From Parafrankia sp041008525 (GTDB lineage Bacteria > Actinomycetota > Actinomycetes > Frankiales > Frankiaceae): DNA of 64,000 nucleotides. Location of the stretch: assembly GCF_041008525.1 (NCBI RefSeq), contig NZ_JBFLUG010000001.1, forward strand, positions 124,001 to 188,000, read 5' to 3'. A program made the position numbers and the translations under genes. Positions 25,419 through 33,784 of this stretch are shown in pieces. Numbering within the stretch: position 1 is the stretch's first letter; the number at the start of each line of letters is the position of its first letter. Below the pieces are notes generated by a model. It did no database searches and was not told where the DNA came from. It saw only the letters and a list, made by a program, of their open reading frames with translations.

Positions 25419-27151
25419 GTCGCCCCGCCCGCATCCGCGTCGGCCGGCGGCGCGGCACCGACGAGCAGCGACTCGTCGGCGCGTTCCGCCCAGTCGGCGA
25501 AGGTGTCGCCGTCGGCCCGGTTCGCCTGGTACGTCTCCAGAAGCCCGACGACGTAGTCGACGAGGCCGTCGGCGGTGACCTTGAGCCCGCGCGACTTGCG
25601 CCCGAGCCGGGAACGCGTCCCCAGGTGCCCTCCGAGGTGGACCTGGAACCCCTCGACCATCGCGCCGCTGTCGTCCGGGACGAGCGAGCCCTTCAGGCCG
25701 ATGTCCGCCACCTGGAAACGGGCGCAGGCGTTCGGGCACCCGTTGATGTTGATGCCGATCGGCTCCGTGAAGTCCGGCAGCCGGCTTTCCAGCTCGGTGA
25801 TGAGATCGCGGGCGTTGCCCTTGGTCTCGACGATCGCGAGCTTGCAGAACTCGATCCCGGTGCAGGCCATCGTGCCGCGGCGGAACACGCTGGGCTTCAC
25901 GACGAGGTCGAGCTTCGCCAGCTCCGCCTCCAGCGCGTCGAGCTCGCTGCCCGGGACGTCGAGGATCACGAGCTTCTGCATCGTGGTGGCCCGGATCCGG
26001 CCCTGGCCGTGACGGTCCGCGAGGTTCGCGACGGCGGTCAGTGTCGTCCCGGTCAGCCGGCCGGCACGCGGCGCGAACCCGACCGCGTAGCTGCCGTCCC
26101 GCTGCTGGTGCACTCCGATGTGGTCCCGCCCCTCGTTGCGCGGCGGGAGCGGAGCCGGGCCGTCTGGCAGGGCCGCCGAGAGGTACTCCTTCTCCAGCGT
26201 CGAGCGGACCCACTCGACGCCCATGTCCGCCACGAGGAACTTCAGCCGGGCACGGGTGCGCATCCGCCGGTAGCCGTAGTCGCGGAACAGCTGGATGACG
26301 CCGTGCCACACCTCGGCGACCCGCTCGGGCGTCACGAAGGCGCCGAGGCGCACACCGAGCTTCGGGTTCGTCGACAGGCCGCCCCCGACCCACAGGTCGT
26401 AGCCCGGGCCGAGATCGGGGTGCACCACACCGACGAAGGCGATGTCGTTGATCTCGTGCAGGGTGCACTGGTCCGCGCAGCCGGACATCGCACTCTTGAA
26501 CTTGCGGGGCAGGTTCGCCAGCTCCGGGTCGCCGACGAACCGCTCGACGACCTCGTCGATCACACCGGTGGCGTCGAGGACCTCGTCGGCGTCCACCCCC
26601 GCCAGCGGGCAGCCGAGGATGACCCGTGGCGTGTCCCCACAGGCCTCGGCGGTGGTCATGCCCGCCGCCTCGAGCGCGCCCCAGATGGCGGGGACGTCCT
26701 CGATGCGGATCCAGTGCAGCTGGATGTTCTGCCGGTCGGTCACGTCAGCGACGTCCCGCCCGTACCGGGTGGAGATGTCGGCGATCACCCGCAGCTGGTC
26801 GGATGTCATCCGGCCGCCGTCGAGGCGGATCCGCTGCATGAAGTAGCTGTCGTCGAGCTCCTCGGGCTCCAGGACGGCCGTGCGGCCACCGCTGATCCCC
26901 GGCCGGCGCTGCGTGTAGAGGCCCCACCAGCGGAACCGGCCGCGCAGGTCCTGCGGGTCGATGCTGTCGAAACCCGTGTGCGGGTACAGGTTCAGGATGC
27001 GGTCGCGCACGGCGAGACCGTTCTGATCCTTCTTCATCCGCTCGTTGGCGTTGAGCGGTTCGGAGTAGCCCAGCGCCCATTGGCCCTGTCCCTTGGGACG
27101 GGCGGGAGTCTGCGGGCGCGCGGCACGCGGGTTTCGAGCAGGAGAAGTCAT
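25415..27151 (-). CDS. sir: Ferredoxin-type sulfite reductase (siroheme, [4Fe-4S])
   Basis: The 578-residue product belongs to the assimilatory nitrite/sulfite reductase family, with two repeated half-domains and the siroheme/[4Fe-4S] ligands CTGIEFCK (C-x5-C, around residue 430) and NGCPNAC (C-x3-C). Position at the head of a run with cysH supports sulfite as substrate, giving sulfide for cysteine synthesis. The ATG at 27151 has gagagat upstream. A short leader peptide and a hairpin lie just upstream and may control the operon. Nitrite reduction is a possible alternative activity in the family. Confidence 0.92.
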   Translation of the reverse strand: MTSPARNPRAARPQTPARPKGQGQWALGYSEPLNANERMKKDQNGLAVRDRILNLYPHTGFDSIDPQDLRGRFRWWGLYTQRRPGISGGRTAVLEPEELDDSYFMQRIRLDGGRMTSDQLRVIADISTRYGRDVADVTDRQNIQLHWIRIEDVPAIWGALEAAGMTTAEACGDTPRVILGCPLAGVDADEVLDATGVIDEVVERFVGDPELANLPRKFKSAMSGCADQCTLHEINDIAFVGVVHPDLGPGYDLWVGGGLSTNPKLGVRLGAFVTPERVAEVWHGVIQLFRDYGYRRMRTRARLKFLVADMGVEWVRSTLEKEYLSAALPDGPAPLPPRNEGRDHIGVHQQRDGSYAVGFAPRAGRLTGTTLTAVANLADRHGQGRIRATTMQKLVILDVPGSELDALEAELAKLDLVVKPSVFRRGTMACTGIEFCKLAIVETKGNARDLITELESRLPDFTEPIGININGCPNACARFQVADIGLKGSLVPDDSGAMVEGFQVHLGGHLGTRSRLGRKSRGLKVTADGLVDYVVGLLETYQANRADGDTFADWAERADESLLVGAAPPADADAGGAT

Positions 27152-27173
27152 CAGATCTCTCGGTGAGCAGGGT

Positions 27174-27201
27174 CCACCTCGGCGTCGTACGGCCGGGGTG
27201 G
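27174..27201 (-). promoter_or_regulatory. Hairpin between leader peptide and sulfite reductase start
   Basis: Read on the minus strand, the arms ccaccccggc (27201-27192) and gccgaggtgg (27183-27174) pair over nine of ten positions, with one A-C mismatch, around an 8-base loop that contains cgtacg. The hairpin begins six bases after the leader peptide stop codon and ends 22 bases before the sulfite reductase ATG. This placement would suit attenuation or control of re-initiation. No T-tract follows, so a simple intrinsic terminator is not certain. Confidence 0.5.
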
Positions 27202-27207
27202 GCGGAG

Positions 27208-27294
27208 TCAGCGGGAGCGGCGACAGCCGGCGCTGGAGACGCGCAACAGGTCGACGTGCAGACGCGCGACCAGGCAGGGGTCGACGGGGCTCAC
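27208..27294 (-). CDS. Putative cysteine-responsive leader peptide
   Basis: A GTG at 27294 opens a 28-codon frame with two cysteine codons. It contains RLHVDLLRVSSAGC, which resembles the R-H-V-D-L-x-R-x-x-S-A-x-C pattern I recall from short peptides upstream of sulfur-assimilation genes in actinobacteria. It ends 56 bases before the sulfite reductase start. No clear Shine-Dalgarno sequence precedes the GTG, so it may be translated from a leaderless transcript. By analogy with polycysteine leader peptides of mycobacteria, ribosome stalling at Cys codons could adjust operon expression. This role is inferred. Confidence 0.6.
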   Translation of the reverse strand: MSPVDPCLVARLHVDLLRVSSAGCRRSR

Positions 27295-27611
27295 GTCAGT
27301 TGGCCGTGCGACGGGCGTACCCGGCGAGGCCACCGGGGCCCCGGAACGTGACGGCCCGGCCAGTGGGAACACCTCAGCGCGCCGACGGCGGGCGACGATC
27401 AGACGCCCGCCCGACGGCTCCAGCAGGTGGGCCCGGGCAGTCACGCTGGCCATGTTCCCACAGATCTGCCGCCGACGTCGTGGATGCGTCGTCACACCCC
27501 ATCCTGGTCACGGCACGACCACAACACGCGACAAACCATGGAACGGGCAAGGCCGGGCCGAACCAGACCGAACCAGCCGAACCAGACCGGACCAGGTCGC
27601 GCCGGGCGGGT
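27295..27611. other. Gene-free stretch upstream of the sulfur operon
   Basis: No gene is supported here apart from possible upstream extension of the leader peptide. The stretch should contain the promoter of the leader/sulfite reductase transcript and the 3' end region of the receiver gene. A short tandem repeat lies at 27558-27595. Confidence 0.5.
27558..27595. repeat. Short tandem repeat of 9-10 bp
   Basis: Four imperfect copies of ccgaaccaga occur in a row at 27558-27567, 27568-27576, 27577-27586 and 27587-27595. They lie just downstream of the receiver gene's stop codon in its direction of transcription. Confidence 0.75.
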
Positions 27612-28202
27612 TCAGAGCGGGCGCGGACGCCGGCACATCTGGCGCAGCCGGTCGAGCAGCACACCGGTGGACAGGTCCTTCTCCATCAGCTCGTCGGCGC
27701 CGAGCGCCAGGACCTGCTCCCGCAGGCTCCCGCCCGAGAACCCGGTGAAGATCACGACATGGGCCTCGGGGGCGGCTCTGCGCACCCGGGGCAGCGCGCC
27801 GATCCCGTCGAGGACGGGCATCGCCACGTCCAGCAGGACGAGGTCGGGCCCCGTCCGGCTCACGACCTCGACGGCCTCCGCGCCGTTGGTGGCACGGCCC
27901 ACCACGGTGAAGTCGGGCTCGGTGTCGAAGAGCAGGCAGAGCAGCTCACGCAGCCCGTCGGCATCGTCCGCGACGACCACCCGATACGGACCGGGCCGGC
28001 CTCGGCCGCGGGCGAGGCCGGCGCGCTCGGCGACACCGACACCCGCCACCCCGATCCCGGGAGCGCCGATGCCGGGAGCGCCGACGCCGGGCGCACCGGA
28101 GACACCCGCACCCGTGACGCCGGCGACGCCCGCACCGGAGATGCCGGTGTCGGCGTCAACGACGCCGACATCCTCATCCGTCGACGGCCAGCGGTCCATC
28201 AC
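27612..28202 (-). CDS. Orphan single-domain response regulator with elastin-like N-terminus
   Basis: The C-terminal 125 residues are a receiver domain with the acidic pair in ADDAD, the phospho-acceptor Asp in LLDVAMP, the Thr in FTG and the Lys in MEKD. There is no output domain and no histidine kinase gene in the window. The first 70 residues are unusual: after a short acidic start they form Gly/Val/Ala/Pro repeats such as GVGAPGIGAPGIG, encoded by a 15-bp tandem repeat. A GTG at 28202 is followed directly by an ATG, and either may be the start. The product may act by protein-protein contact. Confidence 0.8.
   Translation of the reverse strand: MMDRWPSTDEDVGVVDADTGISGAGVAGVTGAGVSGAPGVGAPGIGAPGIGVAGVGVAERAGLARGRGRPGPYRVVVADDADGLRELLCLLFDTEPDFTVVGRATNGAEAVEVVSRTGPDLVLLDVAMPVLDGIGALPRVRRAAPEAHVVIFTGFSGGSLREQVLALGADELMEKDLSTGVLLDRLRQMCRRPRPL
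28051..28095. repeat. 15-bp tandem repeat in the receiver gene
   Basis: Three units similar to ccgatgccgggagcg occupy 28051-28065, 28066-28080 and 28081-28095, and more diverged copies continue to about 28140. They encode the Gly-(Val/Ile)-Gly-Ala-Pro repeats of the receiver protein's N-terminus. Confidence 0.85.
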
Positions 28203-28956
28203 CCGTCATTTGTACGCGCCGCACGGGAGCCCCGCCCATCGTCATTCGGGATGGTTTCGCGGTATGACCCAAACGCGCTGGACACCCCCCGTTCGCCCCT
28301 GCTCGAAGGGCCACCGGGGCCCTCCCCGCCGGATAGTCGCCGGTGCGGTGAATTATGGCGACCCGACGACACTCACCGCATTTCCCGCGCCATTTCCGAC
28401 CCACAAAACAAATCGCTGGACACACAACCATCACCCACGGGGGGATCGCACTCCGCCCACCGGGCCGGTGCTTGGCCGCACAGACAACCCGCTCTGCCGC
28501 AGAGAGCGGCGACCGGCCAGGCAGAGCGAGGCCACCCGCCACAGAACAACTTCTTAAACACGAAGAGTAATCGACTTCAGCACCACACCGCTACCACATG
28601 CTCACGCGGCGCCGACAACTCTCCGTGTCCGGGACCTTTGACCCCAGGCGCACCTTGTGCCAGGAGGAGTATGGTCATCACTCAAGGTGATGCCTGACGC
28701 CCACAACGCGGGCAGACTGCACCCTTGGAAACCCAGCACGCACACGGTGGCAGGCACCGCAGCGGCGAGAGCGGACGTGTGACCAGCCCGGGCGCACTCC
28801 CCACCCTTGCCACAACGGCGCAACCACGCCCCCACGACAGTGAACAGGCAGCCGATGGTGCACGCGACCGAAGCCCTAACGCCCGCCCGTCCTCCCACGG
28901 AGCGGGGTCGATCGGTCACCCTCGGGAGCCTCCGGGTAGCGGAAGGATCGGCGCGC
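28203..28956. other. Gene-free divergent stretch with lower G+C
   Basis: This 754-base region between the receiver gene (minus) and the XRE regulator (plus) is visibly richer in A and T than its surroundings, especially near 28350-28440 and 28540-28600, as expected of promoter DNA. Plus-strand frames through it have no recognisable content. An ATG at 28671 with a very close aggaggag opens only an eight-codon frame. In-frame starts for the regulator also exist at 28807 and 28855. Confidence 0.5.
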
Positions 28957-30126
28957 ATGCGGCAACGGAGCCGGGGCCGGCAGGGTCTGAGCACTGCTGA
29001 GGACATGCTTCCAGCAGAGATCCGGCGGCGCCGCTGTGAGAGTGGGCTCAGCCGTGCGGAGCTCGCCGTACGTACCGGCTACAGCCGTCAGTACATCAGC
29101 CAGCTGGAGCAGCCGAGCCGCGGTATTCCCGCGCGACCGGTCCTGGCCGCCGTCGACGCGGCTCTCGAGGCCGGCGGGGCGCTCGTCGACCTGCGGGAGA
29201 CAGCCATCGCGGAACGCGCCGAGCGGCGCGGCCGGCAGCCCGACGCGGAGGCCGAGTCCCGGCGGCGGATCGGTGAGCTGCTCGACCACCGCCGGTCCGA
29301 CCGGGAGCTGGACTACCTCGACCGACTCGCCGGCGACCTCATCGCCGCCGCGGACACGCTGGAGCCCGCCGACGTCACGGCCCGGGTCCTCGACCAGCAG
29401 ACCTTCGTCGACCAGCTCCTGCGCACGCCGATGCTGCCGCACCAGCAGTTCCGACTCTTCATGATCGCCGGCCATCTCGCCGGCCTGCTCGCCATCTCCC
29501 TGCTCGACATGGACGAACTGGCGAAGGCGAGCACCTGCTGCCTCGAAGCGGCCGTGTTCACCGAGCTGACCGGCCACGAGGGCCTGCGGGCCTGGACGCT
29601 CGCCGTCAACAGCCTCATCGACGCCGCCGCCCGCCAGGCTGACGCCAGGCGCCCCGTGGGCACGGCGGCCAGTAGCCCGGCGCGGTCCGGGAAGCGCCTG
29701 GCACCGGTGCGTCCCATCCCGAACCCGGAGATCCCGACCGGAGAGCGCCCGGGCCGCCCCGTGCCGGGCGCCGGTGATGACGCCTTCGAGCTCGCTCTCG
29801 ACACGGCACTCCATCACGCTGGGTATACGGAGGACCATGCTCGCAGCCCTGAAACCACACCTACGAGCGGCGGGATCGATCCCCGTCCGGGCCTGCAGCA
29901 CCGGTCGATGGACGGCTTCTCGTCACTGTCCGCATCCAGCTCGAGCGGTGGCCATGCCGAAGCTGCGCCCGGCCTGGACGAGATTCTGATCGCCCCGGGC
30001 GGCAGAGCCACCCCGCCCCGGCTGGTGGCTCTCGTCAAACGACGGATTGCGCGTTTCGCAACGGCCTCCGCGCAGCGGGCGACACCTCCGGTAGGCATCT
30101 CCCAGGCATTCCGCCCGCCGGTCTGA
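28957..30126 (+). CDS. XRE-type transcriptional regulator with a helical C-terminal domain
   Basis: Near the N-terminus is a helix-turn-helix of the XRE/Cro type (RRRRCESGLSRAELAVRTG, then SRQYISQLEQ). About 170 residues of Ala/Leu/Asp/Glu-rich, probably helical sequence follow, and then a Pro/Gly/Ser-rich region with a basic C-terminus. Actinobacteria have many such regulators, often with TPR-like sensing domains. The ATG at 28957 has ggaagga upstream and gives 389 residues. Its targets are unknown. It faces mqnA tail to tail. Confidence 0.75.
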   Translation: MRQRSRGRQGLSTAEDMLPAEIRRRRCESGLSRAELAVRTGYSRQYISQLEQPSRGIPARPVLAAVDAALEAGGALVDLRETAIAERAERRGRQPDAEAESRRRIGELLDHRRSDRELDYLDRLAGDLIAAADTLEPADVTARVLDQQTFVDQLLRTPMLPHQQFRLFMIAGHLAGLLAISLLDMDELAKASTCCLEAAVFTELTGHEGLRAWTLAVNSLIDAAARQADARRPVGTAASSPARSGKRLAPVRPIPNPEIPTGERPGRPVPGAGDDAFELALDTALHHAGYTEDHARSPETTPTSGGIDPRPGLQHRSMDGFSSLSASSSSGGHAEAAPGLDEILIAPGGRATPPRLVALVKRRIARFATASAQRATPPVGISQAFRPPV

Positions 30127-30157
30127 GGTGCCTGCCCCGCAGCGGGCGGCGCCACCT
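30126..30157. terminator. Candidate bidirectional terminator
   Basis: In the 40 bases between the convergent XRE gene and mqnA, aggtg (30126-30130) pairs with cacct (30153-30157). Inside it, ctgccc (30132-30137) pairs with gggcgg (30144-30149) through one wobble on the plus strand. The result is a two-part stem with a 6-base loop. There is no T-tract, which is common in high-G+C actinobacteria. Confidence 0.45.
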
Positions 30158-30166
30158 CGCGGCCGG

Positions 30167-31225
30167 TTACACAGCGGCGAAGACGATCTCGCTGAGCGGC
30201 GGCGCGTCCCCACGGGCCGCCGCCCGCCGGGCGAACTCGAGTATCCCCGCCTGTTGTCGCGGGCCCAGCCGGAAGTCCAACGTCCTGAAGTAGCGCGCGA
30301 GCGTCGCGGGATCGAACACCTCGAACCTCGCCGCCCGCCGGGCGACCTCGTCCACCTCGCGCAGTGCCGCGTCGAGGCTGGACCGGAACGCCCCGTGCAC
30401 CTCCTTGACCACACCGGGGTGTGCAGCCGCGAAGGAACGCCGCGCGGCCCAGACGGCGAACACCATCGGCAGACCCGTCCAGTCACGCCACTCGGATCCC
30501 AGATCGGCGATCCGCAGCGGATGGCCGTCACCGGCCCGCTCGGCGTCGTAGGTCGCCCGCAGCGCCACATCGCCGATGGTCACCGCCGCGTCGGCCTCCC
30601 GCAGCATCAGCGGAATCTCGGGCGGCATCGTGACGTAGTCCGGCCGCAGGCCCCAACGCTGCTCGAACAGCATCCGGGCCAGCAACACGCTTGTCCGGGA
30701 CGTCGACCCGAGCGCGACAGTGCGGATCTGCTCGAACGGTACGGCGCTCGTGACGACGACGGACAGCACCGGGCCGTCCGACCCGACCGCGAGGTCCGGC
30801 AGGACCGCCAGCTCGTCGGCATGGCGCAGGTACTCGACCAGGCTGATCGGGCCGATGTCGAGATCGCCCGCGATCAGCGCCTCGTTGAGCCGGTCCGGGG
30901 AGTCCTTGGTCAGATCCAGGTCGAGCAGCGCCCCGGAGTGGACCAGGCCCCAGTACAGCGGCAGGCAGTTCAGGAACTGGATGTGCCCGACCCTGGGGCG
31001 CCCCTGCCGGGTGGGCTGATCCGGCACGCCCGGAACGGCGACAGCGGAGGTGCCGGCAACGCCGGGCCACTCGGGACCGCCAGGACCGCCGGGCCCTCGA
31101 GGACTGCCGGATCGGGCGGCGGGAACGCCGGCTGCACCGGGCCCGGCTGGCGTCAACGGGGCCAGCGCGGATGCCGGCCCCGCTGACGGGCGTTCCTGCC
31201 CGGCCTCGCCGCCCGCCGCCGTCAC
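30167..31225 (-). CDS. mqnA: Chorismate dehydratase
   Basis: MqnA converts chorismate to 3-[(1-carboxyvinyl)oxy]benzoate, the first step of the futalosine menaquinone pathway. The conserved periplasmic-binding-protein-like fold starts around residue 78 with RVGHIQFLNCLPLYWGL. It continues with LDIGPISLVEYLRH and GSTSRTSVLLARM, all typical of MqnA. The first 75 residues are a Gly/Pro/Ala-rich lead. I kept the GTG at 31225 because it overlaps the upstream stop codon (GTGA). It is the last gene of the menaquinone run. Confidence 0.92.
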   Translation of the reverse strand: MTAAGGEAGQERPSAGPASALAPLTPAGPGAAGVPAARSGSPRGPGGPGGPEWPGVAGTSAVAVPGVPDQPTRQGRPRVGHIQFLNCLPLYWGLVHSGALLDLDLTKDSPDRLNEALIAGDLDIGPISLVEYLRHADELAVLPDLAVGSDGPVLSVVVTSAVPFEQIRTVALGSTSRTSVLLARMLFEQRWGLRPDYVTMPPEIPLMLREADAAVTIGDVALRATYDAERAGDGHPLRIADLGSEWRDWTGLPMVFAVWAARRSFAAAHPGVVKEVHGAFRSSLDAALREVDEVARRAARFEVFDPATLARYFRTLDFRLGPRQQAGILEFARRAAARGDAPPLSEIVFAAV

Positions 31226-31533
31226 CGGTGCTCGCCGGCGCGGCGCACGGCGATGGTGTTCAGCACCGCGCGGCGCTGCCGCAACGCCAGCGGATAGCTG
31301 AGCAGCCCGCTGATGACGAGCGCGAGCGCGAAACCGAACAGCCCGTCGAGGCCGAGCAGCAGCAGCACCGCGAGAACCCCGCCGAAGAGGACAGCCCGGA
31401 TCGCGAAGTACCGCAGGTTCAGCCCCATCAGGCCCGGGTCACCGGTCTCGCCCGCGGCGCTCCCCCGCAGCCGGCCGCGGCGCGCGGGCCGGAAGCTCCC
31501 ACCGGTCGGCGGGACATCGCCAGCGGACATCAT
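31222..31533 (-). CDS. Small DUF4229-like membrane protein
   Basis: The 103-residue product has a hydrophilic N-terminus, two adjacent hydrophobic helices (beginning IRAVLFGGVLAVLLLLG and FGFALALVISGLLSY) and a basic end (RQRRAVLNTIAVRR). This pattern matches the actinobacterial DUF4229 family as I remember it. The start at 31533 overlaps the upstream stop (ATGA) and its own stop overlaps mqnA. It is locked between menaquinone genes, but no function is known. Confidence 0.7.
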   Translation of the reverse strand: MMSAGDVPPTGGSFRPARRGRLRGSAAGETGDPGLMGLNLRYFAIRAVLFGGVLAVLLLLGLDGLFGFALALVISGLLSYPLALRQRRAVLNTIAVRRAGEHR

Positions 31534-32042
31534 GCACTCCGGTTTCTGGCGGGACGGCGCCCGCGGCGGCGCACCCACCCGAGACGTTGCAGCAGCGACG
31601 GATAGATACCCAGCCCGACCAAAATGACCAGCAGACCCAGCAGCCCCGCCGGGCCGATCGCGAGGCCGGCCCACCGCAGCAGACTGTAGGCGACGAGCCC
31701 CGGGACAAGGATCACCAGAAACGCGAGCACGAAGATCGAGCCCATCCCGGGCGCGCCCGGTGGACGGACCGGCCGGCCAGCACCCGCCGGCGAAGCACCC
31801 GCAGGGGCGGCGCCAGCACCTTCCGGGGTGGCTCCTCCCCCCGGTGCCCCCAAGGGCGCCGCGCCCGAGGCACCCGATGCGGTTGGCGCACCCGGAGCAG
31901 CACCGCCGCCCGGCGCGCCCGAGGCAGCGAGCTGCCCGGCGCTGAGGGCGGGGCTGCCCGCGGCTCCCGTCCCGGGGCCGGGCCGCGGGACACCGCCGGC
32001 GCCCCCGGGCGTCACCGCAGGAGTGGTCTCGTCAGTTGCCAT
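31530..32042 (-). CDS. Small membrane protein with an Ala/Pro/Gly-rich N-terminus
   Basis: The 170-residue product begins with about 95 residues of Ala, Gly and Pro. It then has two hydrophobic helices (SIFVLAFLVILVPGLVAY and LLGLLVILVGLGIY) and a strongly basic C-terminus (RRRGRRPARNRSA). I recognise no family. It lies 14 bases downstream of mqnE and overlaps the next small membrane protein gene by four bases, so it belongs to the same transcript. The positive end suggests a cytoplasmic C-terminus. Confidence 0.65.
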   Translation of the reverse strand: MATDETTPAVTPGGAGGVPRPGPGTGAAGSPALSAGQLAASGAPGGGAAPGAPTASGASGAAPLGAPGGGATPEGAGAAPAGASPAGAGRPVRPPGAPGMGSIFVLAFLVILVPGLVAYSLLRWAGLAIGPAGLLGLLVILVGLGIYPSLLQRLGWVRRRGRRPARNRSA

Positions 32043-32056
32043 GACAGCGCGCCGGC

Positions 32057-33205
32057 CTAGGCGTCGATCGCGACGGGGGTGTCCCGCCGGGTGGTGTCCG
32101 GGCCGTCGTAGGTCCGGATCGTCCGGTAGCGGGTGTCCCGCTCGACGGGGTGGAACCCAGCGTCCCGGATCACCGTCAGGAGATCATCTCGGGTCATCGT
32201 GCCGGGAGTGCCGAACCCGTCCGCATCGTGCGTGATCTTGTACTCGACGACCGAGCCGTCGAGGTCGTCCACGCCGAAGTTCAGCGAGAGCTGGGCGGTG
32301 GTCAGGCCGTGCATCACCCAGAAGCACTTGATGTGATCGACATTGTCGAACAGCAGGCGCGAGACCGCGAACGTCTTCAGCGCCTCGGCGCCGGTCGCCA
32401 TCGGCTGGTTCATCAGGCGGTTACGCGGATCCCCGACCGAGTCGTGCTGGAACCGCAGTGGGATGAACACCGAGAAACCGCCCGTCTCGTCCTGCAGCTC
32501 GCGCAGGCGCAGCACATGGTCGACGCGGTGCCGGGGCTCCTCGACGTGCCCGTAGAGCATGGTGCACGGTGTCCGCAGGCCCTTGCTGTGCGCCAACCGG
32601 TGGATCCGCGACCAGTCCTCCCAGTGGGTTTCGTGGCCGACGATGCGCTGGCGGACCTCCCAGTCGAAGATCTCCGCGCCTCCGCCGGTCAGCGACTCCA
32701 GCCCGGCGTCGATCAGCTCGTCCAGGATCTCGTCGGCGGGGAGCCCGCTGATCTTCTCGAACCAGTGGATCTCGGTGGCGGTGAACGCCTTGAGCGCCAC
32801 ACCCGGCAGGGCCTTGCCCAGCTCCCGCAGCGACCGCGGGTAGTAGCGCCACGGCAGGGTCGGGTGCAGGCCGTTGACGATGTGCAGCTCGGTGATACCC
32901 GCCGGCTCCATCTCCTTCGCCAGCCGGACGGCCTCCTCGATGCGCATCGTGTAGGCGTCCTGCTCGCCGGGCTTGCGCTGGAACGAACAGTAGGCGCACG
33001 ACGCCGAGCAGACGTTCGTGAGGTTCAGGTGCCGGTTCACGTTGAAGAAGGTCTGGTCGCCGTTCTTGCGGGTGCGCACCTCGTGGGCGAGCCCGCCGAG
33101 CCAGACGAGATCATCGCTGGCGTAGAGCGCCTCGCCGTCGGCCCGGCTCAGCCGGACCCCGTCGTGGACCTTGGCTTCGATCTCGCGCTTGAGGCCGGCA
33201 TCCAT
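32057..33205 (-). CDS. mqnE: Aminodeoxyfutalosine synthase (radical SAM)
   Basis: MqnE joins the MqnA product to adenosine, giving aminodeoxyfutalosine through a radical SAM reaction. The 382-residue product has the cluster motif CSASCAYCSF (CxxxCxxC), the run HIVNGLHPTLPW and the sequence IPLRFQHD near the C-terminal third, which separate it from MqnC. The ATG at 33205 is the start. The enzyme makes the substrate of the deaminase encoded at 16846-17988. Confidence 0.93.
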   Translation of the reverse strand: MDAGLKREIEAKVHDGVRLSRADGEALYASDDLVWLGGLAHEVRTRKNGDQTFFNVNRHLNLTNVCSASCAYCSFQRKPGEQDAYTMRIEEAVRLAKEMEPAGITELHIVNGLHPTLPWRYYPRSLRELGKALPGVALKAFTATEIHWFEKISGLPADEILDELIDAGLESLTGGGAEIFDWEVRQRIVGHETHWEDWSRIHRLAHSKGLRTPCTMLYGHVEEPRHRVDHVLRLRELQDETGGFSVFIPLRFQHDSVGDPRNRLMNQPMATGAEALKTFAVSRLLFDNVDHIKCFWVMHGLTTAQLSLNFGVDDLDGSVVEYKITHDADGFGTPGTMTRDDLLTVIRDAGFHPVERDTRYRTIRTYDGPDTTRRDTPVAIDA

Positions 33206-33275
33206 GCGTCCAGATTAGACCCGCGGACGGCCGAGCCAGACCGGTCACATCCGTCACACCGCACCCGGACTCCAC

Positions 33276-33656
33276 TCAGGGGCCGGGTGCCTTCGGCGGG
33301 GTATCCGCCGCCCGGGAGCGCGCCGCGGCCCGGCGCTGCATACGGCCGATCGGCCAGGTGGCCAGGCCCGCGGCCGCGAAGCCGATGAGCAGGGCGAGCA
33401 GCAGCGGAACGTTGACCACCACAAGGACCACCGTGAGGATCACCAGGACGGCGATCCGCGCGAGGAAGTACGGCATCTGCACCCGCAGATCAGGGGCGGT
33501 CTCCGGCGGCCGGGCCCGACCCGGCTGCCCTGGCTGCCCTGCCTGCCCTGCCTGGCCCGGCTGGCCCGGCTGCCCGGTCCGGCCAGGCGCTGCCGCTGAG
33601 GCGTCCTGGCCCGCCGAGGGCGTGCCCGACGAGTTCCGGTTCCGCTTCCCCGCCAT
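33276..33656 (-). CDS. Small DUF4229-like membrane protein with a collagen-like N-terminus
   Basis: From the ATG at 33656 the product is 126 residues. The N-terminal half contains GQPGQPGQAGQAGQPGQPG, a collagen-like Gly-x-x repeat encoded by a short tandem repeat. The C-terminal half has two hydrophobic helices followed by basic residues (RMQRRAAARSR), similar to the protein at 31222-31533. It lies between ubiX and mqnE. Its function is unknown. Confidence 0.65.
   Translation of the reverse strand: MAGKRNRNSSGTPSAGQDASAAAPGRTGQPGQPGQAGQAGQPGQPGRARPPETAPDLRVQMPYFLARIAVLVILTVVLVVVNVPLLLALLIGFAAAGLATWPIGRMQRRAAARSRAADTPPKAPGP
33522..33578. repeat. Tandem repeat encoding a collagen-like segment
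   Basis: Nine-base units of the type ggctgccct and ctggcccgg repeat through this stretch. On the minus strand they encode Gly-Gln-Pro and Gly-Gln-Ala triplets in the small membrane protein. Confidence 0.8.
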
Positions 33657-33784
33657 GCCGTTCGCCCGCCCCTCACCGCGGCGGGCGCCGGCCCGCCACC
33701 GGACCGCGCCGCCCGCCTTTCGGGCAGGTTCGCCTGCCCGTCCACCCGGGTCTGTTGTACGCGCCGGGCCCGCCGGCCGCCTCG

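Noticed and set aside
28671..28697. Eight-codon frame after a perfect aggaggag
   Set aside because: The spacing between the ribosome binding site and the ATG is too short, the peptide has no biased codons that would suggest attenuation, and it lies about 260 bases from the next gene.
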